NCBI RefSeq assembly: GCF_000003815.2
Contig: NC_049981.1
Coordinates: 19,226,072 to 19,290,071, forward strand
DNA: 64,000 nucleotides
Direction of reading: 5' to 3'
Source of the DNA: Branchiostoma floridae
Lineage: Eukaryota > Chordata > Leptocardii > Amphioxiformes > Branchiostomatidae
A program made the position numbers and the translations under genes. The notes under the pieces are model-generated. The model saw only the letters and a program-made list of their open reading frames with translations, did no database searches and was not told where the DNA came from. Below, piece by piece: positions 49,901 to 58,162 of this stretch (its first letter is position 1; every line of letters starts with the position of its first letter).

Positions 49901-51803
49901 CCTTAAATATCAATGTTGAGGTGTGCAGGTCACACAAGTATCGGACACCTGCGGGTCATCCCACGCCTATCTGTTGGGGTCACGTTGGTTTAATGTCTCT
50001 TCTGGAGACCATTTTGTCCACATTTCTTTTCAATGCCGAAACAACTTAAACGAAGTCTCGACGATGCCGAAACAGCATGAACATGGGCCAAAGCCGTGTA
50101 GTGGCATCTGAACGGTTTCTCGTCATGACGTTATTTGGTTGCCCCCCTTGAGCAATCACTGATAACTCAGCCGAGATTTCATGCCCTGAGCGCCCTGACA
50201 TCGGCACTGTGACTGTGACCTATCCCTATTGTATTTGCCAGATTCCTTTGTACCCTCCTGGCTATGATTATAGAAATGGAAAGGTACAGCCATGCAAAAG
50301 TTCCGAGGGATCTCGACGCGTCCCCTCTTGACATATCGGTACCCCTGTCGCACATTTGCGACATATGATGAGTCAAGGTGACTCGATGGGAAAACAGATC
50401 GCGTTGTTTTCTTGCCCCTTGTGCATTCAATTAATCAGTCAAGATATTTTGCCCTAGAGCGTCCGTCAATCATGTCCACACATCATGTCCATGATTCACT
50501 GTGACAGTTCAATTAAGGACATAGATTCATTGTAACCTAGTGTCTATCCTTATTGTAGCTGCCGTTCACACCAGACTACAAACGCTCGACATTTCACATA
50601 ACGTTACTAGTATTTTCACAAACATGTTCAACTGCATATTTCACACACCAGTCTTCCATCATCAAAGAAAAAAGAAACTTGAAATTCAAGTTTCTTGGAG
50701 GAAACCATTGCAGCTTGCAGATGGACCGTCCCTTGGCCACGCATGTCATATACCTCCCGACTCAATATCAAAGTTTAAACAAGGATTAAAATGGACGCCA
50801 GGCTAGAGGCCTTACAAAATTGAACCAGACAGGGCCAGAGTGAGATCATCCTTCCTGACGCCTCAAAGACCATTGGACTCAGAAGGGTATTGGGCGAGTG
50901 AATGATGAAGCACCTAATGATAATGTTATCCCAATACTGCTCAACATATACATGTAGATCTAGAAAGCATAATGGCGGACGCCCTAGATAATCATGACGA
51001 CATCGACGGGCTTGCTGAGAACAAGAACTTTTCAACTTAGTGGAATGCCGTAACAAAACATCGATAGTATACGAAATGGAAATAAGTGCAGAAAAAGAAC
51101 AGTTATGACCAAAAGCACCAGTAATTTCATCATGAATACTGCGGTGCGCCAACTGTCAAATAGACTAGGGGATATACTAGTAGATGGGATGAGACCAGAG
51201 ATGAGACAAAATCTTCTTACACTGTATATACCATTATGAAATCTTTTTTTCCGAATGTCGCAATAAAAGAAAAGCGTTCTTCTTTCGTATGCCAAGGTAT
51301 ATCTGGTTCCATCATCATTACTCCGGACAGAAACACTGTGGTTGCAAAGGAGAACAGATAAAATGTGTGGCGCTGCCTTCAGTGTTCCACGCTGTATTGC
51401 GTGGTTGCAGTTCAAGTCAATTCAAATTTAGGGAATGGCTGTAGCCTGGGTACTTTTCAAGTTTCTCACCTCAGTGGCATGAAAGTGAAAAGAATGATCA
51501 TGCGCCCTTTGTAACAGCAGAGGATTTTACCAGGGCTAGAAGGGTTCAGCTACCACTGAAAAGTTTCGAGCGATCCCGACGCATCCGCTCTTGACAGCGC
51601 CGCCTGAATAGTACGACATAGTCAAAAAGGTGATTCGATAGGAAAAGAGGTCACGACAAAACACAAAAGAAAAGTTCCTCCCCACCTAGATCGTCGTGCT
51701 GCTCATAGCAGGTTGGTTGAAAACCTTCCTCCAGACATGATTTGATCGCAGACAAGCCGCTCACTCCGGCCCCAATAACACAAACCTTCTTCACATAAGC
51801 CAT
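40952..51803 (-). CDS. FMO: flavin-containing monooxygenase, complete 12-exon gene, 530 aa
   Basis: FAD- and NADPH-dependent enzyme that oxygenates nucleophilic N and S atoms. It is usually anchored in the endoplasmic reticulum membrane. Exons read from sequence, all with GT/AG ends: 51803-51686, 47557-47353, 47046-46956, 46858-46699, 44649-44594, 44160-44028, 43782-43652, 43210-43081, 42621-42483, 42102-41997, 41560-41438, 41152-40952. Phases match throughout and sum to 1593 nt (530 codons plus stop), the usual FMO length. Motifs: FAD-binding GAGVSG (11-16), FMO signature FxGxxxHxxxY (167-177), NADPH-binding GSGNTA (192-197), FATGY (325-329), and a C-terminal hydrophobic anchor (about 511-530). 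The start MAYVKK fits the family. An upstream in-frame ATG would add 13 residues. An equivalent first exon lies at 49858-49741. FMO1-5 subtype cannot be assigned by eye. Confidence 0.93.
41636..41881 (+). mobile_element. MITE with 3-bp target duplication in FMO intron 10, 246 bp
   Basis: The ends AGGTGCGCTCCCACCGCA and its near-complement at the right pair over about 45 bp, including 'gcaagct' and 'cggggttcg'. TAA is duplicated at 41633-41635 and 41882-41884. It belongs with the larger element at 52972-53896. TAA fits PIF/Harbinger-like insertion. Confidence 0.8.
43432..43626 (+). mobile_element. MITE flanked by TA, 195 bp, next to FMO exon 7
   Basis: The left end ATTCCGCCAGGTGCCATTAT pairs with the right end '...ggcaccaggtggaat' type text. 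The pairing runs about 40 bp to 'aaaaaacgtt'. TA flanks both sides (43430-43431 and 43627-43628). It lies only about 25 nt from the donor of FMO exon 7 (exon ends at 43652). Confidence 0.75.
44921..45225 (+). mobile_element. tRNA-derived SINE in FMO intron 4
   Basis: The RNA polymerase III A box TGGCCAAGTGGC (44934-44945) and B box GTTCGATTC (44984-44992) are spaced as in tRNA genes. A conserved-looking body follows: 'gggaaagggacacgactttc', 'ccagatgtaaaaatggg', then a 3' part ending 'cctttaacctgacctt'. The 'tgtaaaaatggg' segment resembles a core shared by several animal SINE families, from memory and not checked. Inserted antisense to FMO. Exact ends and target duplication were not resolved. 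Confidence 0.75.
46480..46660 (-). repeat. dispersed repeat family, copy 4
   Basis: The reverse complement carries 'tggtatgtggat', 'ggaagacaagatcaagg', 'ggccccctggt' and 'gcagcagaac' as in 18880-19260. It ends about 40 nt from FMO exon 4 (46699-46858). Confidence 0.6.
47979..48203 (+). pseudogene. retroelement C-terminal fragment with CxxC...HxxxxC motif
   Basis: The frame reads '...[25 protein letters not shown]...[11 protein letters not shown]'. This Cys-Cys-His-Cys pattern with 'VEDE.HFL..C' recurs at the C-terminal end of many animal non-LTR retrotransposon proteins. It lies antisense within FMO intron 1 and has no adjoining reverse transcriptase in the same frame, so it is a fragment. 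Confidence 0.55.
48429..48576 (+). repeat. 74-bp tandem duplication in FMO intron 1
   Basis: 'ccgcgggcaagaacttaggt' starts at 48431 and 48505. The two copies ('...aaataaacatttattgtgaa', '...gctattggcaacaa') differ at only a few bases, so the duplication is recent. Confidence 0.9.
48605..49125 (-). pseudogene. broken non-LTR reverse transcriptase in FMO intron 1
   Basis: Reading the - strand gives reverse-transcriptase motifs in the right order: '[25 protein letters not shown]', palm motif '[13 protein letters not shown]', then '[18 protein letters not shown]' and 'FYADD'. Palm and YADD motifs identify a CR1/L2/jockey-type element. A stop and a length loss lie between the palm motif and 'VPQGS', where about 30 family residues seem missing. 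No endonuclease domain is present. It is in the same orientation as FMO. Confidence 0.85.
49240..49860 (-). repeat. segmental tandem duplication, downstream copy
   Basis: This block matches about 51300-51810 in order: 'cacagtggttgc', 'ggagaacagata', 'tgtggcgc', 'tagcctgggta', 'ccagggcta', 'ggtcacgacaaaacacaaaa', then the FMO first exon. The offset at the exon is 1945 bp. Non-coding parts have many substitutions and indels, unlike the exon. Confidence 0.85.
49741..49858 (-). CDS. FMO: second copy of FMO coding exon 1
   Basis: 118 nt encoding [20 protein letters not shown]... and ending in the same phase-1 donor (CTAG|GTGGGA) as the copy at 51686-51803. The two differ at 3 of 118 bases: two are silent (GCT/GCC, GGC/GGA) and one changes Tyr3 to Asn. 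It would splice in frame to exon 2 at 47557. No acceptor precedes its ATG closely, so it would act as an alternative first exon with its own promoter and not as an internal exon. Whether it is transcribed cannot be read from sequence. Confidence 0.8.
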
Positions 51804-52971
51804 TGCTGCTGGGTGTGAGGGACCTAGGTGGTCTGAGGACACGGCAGTTTACCTATAGTTACCAGAGGTATTCAAGGTCACACATGATGTCAAGGACATC
51901 AGGACCTCTCCTTGACCGCGATCACAACCCGTACAAGGTGGGTTGGGCCAAATTTTAGCCACGCCCATCTTTCGCGACTACCATGTCACAACCATGACCT
52001 ACTCCCAGACCCAAATGCTACTCCTATCAAACCGATCCCAACCATCCCGATTTCAATCCACAGACTCCAAGCAGATGCTGATTTGGAAGGTCGTGGCCTG
52101 TTTCTCATGTGCACCGTTTTCTGCCAAAACTGAACAGATAGGCTTCTTTCGATGGAGTTTCTGAGTTTAAAAAAAAAACGATGTACATGAAATCCACCTA
52201 GATGTAACCAAAGACTCAAGAGCCAGTAACCCAATCATTCCACGAAAGTATGTCCTTTCTTAAACAGGTCATGTTGGCAATTGGCGGACATTACCGAGTC
52301 AGTTCGTTTGAAGTTTGAATATGAGATGTACATCGCGCTGTCATGAAAGATCCCAGGGCTCCTTGCTGACTGAAATCCCGGTTGGAGAAAATTTGATGTG
52401 ATAATACCTCTAAAACTTGTCAGGTGGAATCATATCTGAAAATTCATTTATGTATATAAACAAAATTGTTGACAATGACAGGGAGGAATCACTAGTCGGG
52501 CGTTACTAGTCGCCCATTCCAATTCCACATGTTATCGACATCCGTGACAATTCGTTTGAAATTTGCATATAAGATGCACATCACGCTGTCAGGAAAGATC
52601 CAGGGCTCATTCATGTAAAGGTATGCATTGTATGAACTGCTACGTTGAATGAATATGTTATGTTTGCTTTCACCAAGCTTACTGAGGACAAAGGATGCTG
52701 ACGTGCCTGTGATGGTAACATTACATGTACTCAGAGTCAGACCAAGTCTGTGCAAAGTCACGCTTGGCGCACCTAGCATCTGACAGGAAACACAATTTGC
52801 ATGTATGTCAAGCAAACAAGTTTGACAAGCATTTCAAAAGCACTGTGCATGTGTGATAATGGTATATTTTGATACTCTGTCTACTGCTTTTCCAAAACTT
52901 GCCCCGTAAGTACCTTTCGTATACGACTGCAGTACAAGTTCTCAAGGTTTCAAAATCAAGTTACCCTGTAA
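51804..52971. other. FMO upstream region
   Basis: Should hold the FMO promoter. No TATA box was confidently placed. A pyrimidine-rich 'ctaggtccctcacacccagcag' on the - strand ends two nt before the ATG at 51803, so a 5' UTR intron is possible. Two diverged copies of an ~80-bp block lie near 52287-52360 and 52528-52605 ('aattcgtttgaa', 'atgcacatcacgctgtca', 'gaaagatcc'). Confidence 0.4.
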
Positions 52972-53896
52972 AGGTCGGCTCCCACTGCACTTGCGTCACG
53001 CTTGCGTCGCTTCGGGGTTCGACAACGCAGACGTAACCCCGCGGCACCTAGAGGTGACGCGAGCGCACCTAGAGGTGACACAAGCTAACCTAGAGGTGAC
53101 ACAAGCAAGCGCGACGTTTTTTGGGAAGTTTAAAAAAAACGCAAGTGGCAAGATGCCCCAACAGTGACCCAAGAGTGACACAACAGTGACCTAAGAGTAA
53201 CACAACAGTGACACAATAGTGACGCCAACATGTCTTCAACAGTATCAAGGTTATATTTTGTCTATTTTTCACCAAGTATCAAAAGTAAACATCATTTTAT
53301 TATTGAAAAGCTATTTTGGATACATTTTGGATATCATTTTACAGCGGTTTTTCAGTTACAACAGTGACCCAAGAGTAACACAAGAGTAACACAACAGTGA
53401 CACAACAGTGACGCCAACATGCCTTCAACAGTATCACGGTTATATTTTGTCTATTTCCTATTAAATCGTAGGAAATATCAAGATTTTTCATTTGTGAAAT
53501 ATGAAAATTAACACACACCATTACACATACTTGTTGCAAAACACAAAAGCGATGGAGTCAAATCTGGTGTATGGTTCGTGTCCATTCATTTGGGTTACTT
53601 CTTTTACTGTAAAAGTCTTTCAAGGTTATCATATAACATAAGTAACATTCATAAGCATAAGCATCATCACAAGGGAAGTTGTTTCATTATAAATCTCATT
53701 TTTAGGGATTTTCATCATTTTACAGTGATTTTTCATACATTGACAACGCTGCGACTTCCGATAACCTGTCCATTTAGTCTAGAAACGCAACAGTGACCCC
53801 TGTCAGTGGGAGCGCAACAGAAAATCGGCGAAAATGACACAATGAACGAACCCCGAAGCGACGCAAGCGTGACGCGAGTGCAGTGGGAGCCGACCT
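52972..53896 (+). mobile_element. 925-bp transposon with TAA duplications, related to 41636-41881
   Basis: The ends AGGTCGGCTCCCACTGCACT and (right) 'agtgcagtgggagccgacct' are inverted repeats of about 50 bp running into 'ttcggggttcg'. TAA is duplicated at 52969-52971 and 53897-53899. Inside are a three-fold ~21-bp repeat ('cctagaggtgac', 53046-53100) and two ~100-bp copies of a 'caacagtgaccc..gagtaacac' block (about 53160-53265 and 53358-53455). No transposase frame. Confidence 0.85.
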
Positions 53897-54136
53897 TAAG
53901 CATACACAATCATCCCCATTTACACTGACTTCCTCTGGCGGTGATGCGTACGTACGGGCAATTCCGCACCTGGCACTTGTTAGCCCAGGTGAAGCCATGC
54001 ACTCATACATAACTAGGACCAAAGTTCAGTTGGTGTCATGCATTGCATTTTACTTTATTTATAAGAAATAAAGACGATATTGCCCCTTGTTAAATTCAGA
54101 GCTGCTCGTCCAATATCATAAACGTAACAGAATAAG

Positions 54137-54360
54137 ACAAATCCCAGGCAAGCCGGTCACTCCGGCTCAAATAACAAAAGACCTACAGACATTAACCGAT
54201 ACAGCTGGATGTGGGGAAGCTAGGTCATCTAAGGACGCGATAGAGGGCAATAGTTCACATCAGGACCTCGCCGAGATTGTCCCGACAAAGTGGGTTGGTC
54301 CAGTTTTAGGCCACGCCTATCTTTCGCGACACAGGCCACGATACAACCACGGCCTATTTT
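54137..54360 (-). pseudogene. decayed third copy of FMO exon 1 and its upstream flank
   Basis: The block 'gcaagccggtcactccggct', 'caaataacaaaagacct', 'gctggatgtggggaagctag' and 'gtgggttggtccagttttag' aligns in order with 51770-51990 ('acaagccgctcactccggcc', 'ccaataacacaaacctt' ...). The start-codon region and glycine motif are damaged, and the reading frame hits a stop after about 11 codons. Only the 5' part of the exon is left. Confidence 0.75.
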
Positions 54361-54704
54361 CAAGATGTACGCTATTTGGAAAAACATGAAGGATATAAAA
54401 TGTTATTTTGGGAGGGAGAGTCACTGCATAAATTTGTTGGTGGGCATGGATTCGCATGTGAAGCAGTGTAACGTTATGTATAATCAAGATACAAATAGCG
54501 GACTTTCTTTCTAACATAATAACTCAGACGTCTAAACCCAGTGGATGTAGAAGGCAGTGTATTTTCTTCGGCCCGCTTGACTGAAGATGAAGGGCCATAA
54601 AGTTAACTGAGTAGTCGGTATACATATCAGCTAGCGGGGCAGCCAGTTCTGTCCTGCTAGCGCTGTTTATTTTGACAGAGGTATTCGAAATAGAACCGGG
54701 GGGG

Positions 54705-55060
54705 GGGGGGTGATGGGCTTTGGGCGTCGGTCCATTCCGTGGACCCGTGCCTGGGTCTGAGTTCGATTCCTGGCTGTATTACAGGTTAAAAAGGTAGTCT
54801 CTACCAGACTTCGAATAGCTGGCAAGTCGTTGAACTGGAACAAATAGACGAGGAATATGGCCGGCCAGGGACCAGCTCACGATCCGTTATATGTATCTGG
54901 CCGGCTTACTCCTGTATTTGTTCCATTTCTTCGATTTTTCCAGCGATCCGGAGTCTGGTAGAGACTATTAAAAAGGATTGCATTCGTCTTTCGGAAGTAA
55001 AGTAAGTCAAGTCAAGCATTCGTCTTTCAGAAGGGGCGTAAAATAAAAGAGTTCCAGATT
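54705..55060 (+). mobile_element. SINE interrupted by a MITE
   Basis: B-box-like GTTCGATTCC lies at 54761-54770 in a tRNA-like head. The body continues beyond the inserted element at 54795-54967 with 'gcattcgtctttcggaag', which is repeated at 55017 ('gcattcgtctttcagaag'). The head-to-body join across the insertion supports one original SINE. A 14-G run precedes it (about 54695-54710). Confidence 0.55.
54795..54967 (+). mobile_element. 173-bp palindromic MITE with 9-bp target duplication
   Basis: The ends TAGTCTCTACCAGACT and AGTCTGGTAGAGACTA are perfect inverted repeats, and similarity continues through 'gctgg', 'gaacaaat' and 'ggccggcc'. TTAAAAAGG is duplicated exactly at 54786-54794 and 54968-54976. 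Nine-base duplications are typical of Mutator-like elements, so a MULE-type MITE is likely. Confidence 0.85.
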
Positions 55061-55161
55061 CGAGGAAGTTCCTCAAGCATTTAAACAGCATCGCTATTCA
55101 GATTAGGTACATACTGGCTGCAATAATACACCAATGTGAATTATTATACAGTACTATTATA

Positions 55162-56422
55162 CACTCAGCACAAAAAGTTTGGAATATCAACTTCGGTTGA
55201 TCATATTTCTGTTGTTTCTGCATCAATTTCAATATATTATATATCAACAGAAAGCTTGCATGATTTTCGTTCCAATGGTATGAAACTCATTATCATTGTT
55301 AACTCATGGAACATACACTAGGCCTGCTAACGTGAGTGGGTCACGAAAAAAAAGTGCCCAAATTCCCCCGTTTTTGTTCAAAACTGTATCGTCCGGTTGC
55401 TATGACCGCGGGTGACAATGATTCAATCAATCCCTTTTTCACCTAACGTTTGGTATACAGAACATCCAAGTTTCTTTTTGGCATATCTGAGTAGAGTATT
55501 TTATGAGTGTAAATTCATGGAACGAGCACCAGACCTGCTTACGTAAAGGGGGTCCTAAAGATAAAGTGCCAAAATGACCCTACTAAAGTCAATCACTCCA
55601 TTCTGCTCATTTTCTTCCGTCGGTATTGACTTGTGAATGAAGGCAATTTGAATAAACAGGACATGTCAATCAAAGCTACTGTTCCTCTTTATTCAAGCAA
55701 AACATCTGAACCATGGCAAAAGGTGATCAATCGAGTGCTAGCCATAAGCCGTAGGAAGGCTATTCCACCCTAAGACTGCTCCAGCATCCAATGGTCCTTT
55801 CTCTGTGTGGACTGCAGCTGGTGTTGTCATCTTGCAGAATGGCATTTGGTCCAATATTGAAGAGGTAGGATATTGCTACTGGATGGAGGATGGTGTCCCT
55901 ATATCTCACCACATTGAAGTTGCCTGGAATGATGACGAGTCTTGTTTTTCCTATGGCGGTTATACCGCCCTACACCATGACGCTGCCTCCACCACCAAAT
56001 GCCAAAAGTTACTCTTGCCTTGTCAGCGTGCGGTTCTCCTTGCCGCATCCGCGCTTTGATTTGTACATCCGACTATCGAAGGGGCAGATATACTCTACTC
56101 TAAGCGTGCTAAAACCTTGTATGTTCCGTATACCAAGTGTGAGGTGAAAAAAGGATTGATTGAACCAGTGACACGCACCAATATCAACAGTACGGTACAA
56201 TGTTGAACAGAAGCAGGGGAATTTGGGCACTTTTTTTTCGTGACCTACTTATGTAAGCAGGCCTTGTGCTCGTTTCATGTGTTTACAATCATGATAATTT
56301 TGATACCATAGGAAAGAAAATCACACAAGCTTTCTATTGATATATAATACATTGAAATTGATCCATAAATAACGGAAATATGATATACCAAAGTTGATAT
56401 TCCAAACTTTTTGTGCCGAGTG
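55162..56422. mobile_element. Tc1-like transposon with long inverted repeats, 1261 bp
   Basis: The left end CACTCAGCACAAAAAGTTTG and the right end 'caaactttttgtgccgagtg' are inverted repeats that extend, with drift, for about 300 bp (for example 'caatcccttttt' near 55427 against 'aaaaaaggattg' near 56147). TA flanks both sides (55160-55161 and 56423-56424). It contains a decayed transposase on the - strand. Confidence 0.9.
55727..56100 (-). pseudogene. decayed Tc1-like transposase
   Basis: The - strand frame reads 'FGGGGSVMV-stop-GGI', 'GKTRLVIIPGNFNVVRYRDT', 'ILQDDNTSCSPHR' and '...SIDHL'. These correspond to the Tc1 family blocks VMVWGGI, YRD(E/N)IL, QQDNARPH and NPIEHLW. The stop falls exactly on the conserved tryptophan (TGG to TAG). 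The N-terminal DNA-binding part is missing, so the element is not autonomous. Confidence 0.85.
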
Positions 56423-56424
56423 TA

Positions 56425-58162
56425 TTTCCTGAAGTATAATAAAGACTCCGCCCTTGTGGCGTCCCCAAAAAACACGAACCATACGCACTTGTTCTCGTGA
56501 CCAGATTTGCAAGATCCTTCACTCACTATTGGTCAACCATTGAACTACCCTGAGAACGAGAGCAACAGTGCATTAGTGAGCCGCCATATTTGAATTTAAA
56601 CGTCTTTGTGTCCGCAGTTTAGTCGATGTTTTCTTACGTTTTAGAGTACCAGGGAAAGCAATAAGTATTTATTACAGACTCGCTGAAACTCGTGAGTATA
56701 TACTGTCTCTCTGTCGTACGGACTTTCATTGAAAAATTGGTCTAGAATGTATGTTTTTCGGTGTTTTCCGGTCACACGAAAATTTAATGCAGAGGCGAGG
56801 TGTTTGATAATTTTTGCTTTGGGACTCCATATCCTCAAAGAATCCTCAAGCATGGTGGGCGTATTGGGGTTATATATATGAAGGCCTTAGTTGTGACAAG
56901 TCATTTTTTCTTCTAATTTCTATATTAACGTTACACGTATAACTATAATAATGACCACTACAACCGACGCCACCCCCCCCCCCCCCTCCCTCCCTCTTTT
57001 ACCGCGCACTTGCCTCGGAAACTCTGCTAGCTACGTGACGGTGGAGTCATATTTGGATTGATAAAAAAGAAGCTGATCTCGTTGATTTTACTTTAAACCG
57101 CAATGATATGCTGACCTAAGGCCGTGTTTTTATACCTTAGCCTATAAAAGGAAAGAGCATGTTTGGTTCCCAAACTTTGACCGGACCGGCCCGGCCGTCG
57201 ACTCAAGAAAAAAAAACAAGAAATGGCGGGGTGTGATTAACATCTTTTCACGGCGTACCTAGAGAAGAGCAGAGAGTTCCTTGGCTCATAGGATACTAGC
57301 ATCTCTTACTGCCAAGTTCCATTCTGTTTCTGTGGTTGACTTAATTGTCCTTTGTCCAACTGTGCTAAATGTTACGTCAACCTGGTTAGCTTGCATTATA
57401 ATTATTTGCCAGACAGTCTGCTTCTGGGGCCAACACAGGCCTCTTCCTCGGCTCTAGTCTAGCCTCTAGGGACAAGGAAATTTTACCAGACACCTCTCAG
57501 TTGAAAACTAAGGATACAGTGGCAAAGATGTCTCTCCCACAGTGAACAGTATAGTGGAGGGTAGCTGAGGCAACTACTACTACTTGAACTAGGCTCCTCT
57601 GAAAAATGTATTTACTTGTAGTGTTTTCCTGTCTAGTTGAGGAGAGCTCCATTAGCAATAACGTTTTTTGCGTATCCACCGCATGAAGAGCCCTTTTTCC
57701 TCCAGTTTTCTGCACGTCCCTGGCTTCCCTGAAGTCTTTCCGACTGCGTAAAAGTGTTGCAACAGCAATGTTCCAATGTCCGAATCAGTTATACGAATTG
57801 CCAACCGTGCCACACTCGGCCCACTCGAAATGTTTCAATTTACTCGAAGAAATCCTGTGTGATACGCCTTTCGAATCTGTGCAATACGTAAGTTATGGCC
57901 CGGTCCGCAACACCCGTATCAAACGTTTTCGCGTCACAGGTATGACATAAAACTTATAATCAAAAGTAAATACGTTTTTTAATTTCAGAGCCTAGTTGCC
58001 TCAGCTAAGTGGAAGGGATTGGCATAGTCTTGCACAGGGGTCTGCCATCCACCAGGTTAAACCTGGTCAACAGGTACCGGTAGTAGGAACTTTAAACATA
58101 ACCATTTTGCAATATGTTTGCAGTTTTGTACAGGTATAGAGGCCAGGTATCTAGCTGCCAGG
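56425..58162. other. CENP-E upstream region
   Basis: No coding exon is clear before 58163. A C run (about 56973-56987) and the YY1-like 'gccgccatatttgaattt' (56580-56597) occur. The latter contains TTTGAA, the core of the CHR element of late-cell-cycle promoters. Acceptor-like 'tttgtacag' at 58125-58133 may end a 5' UTR intron. Confidence 0.35.

Noticed and set aside
57768-57950. 60-codon open frame upstream of CENP-E as an extra first exon
   Set aside because: Ends in its own stop with no donor joining it in frame to 58163. The kinesin N-terminus is already complete from 58163.
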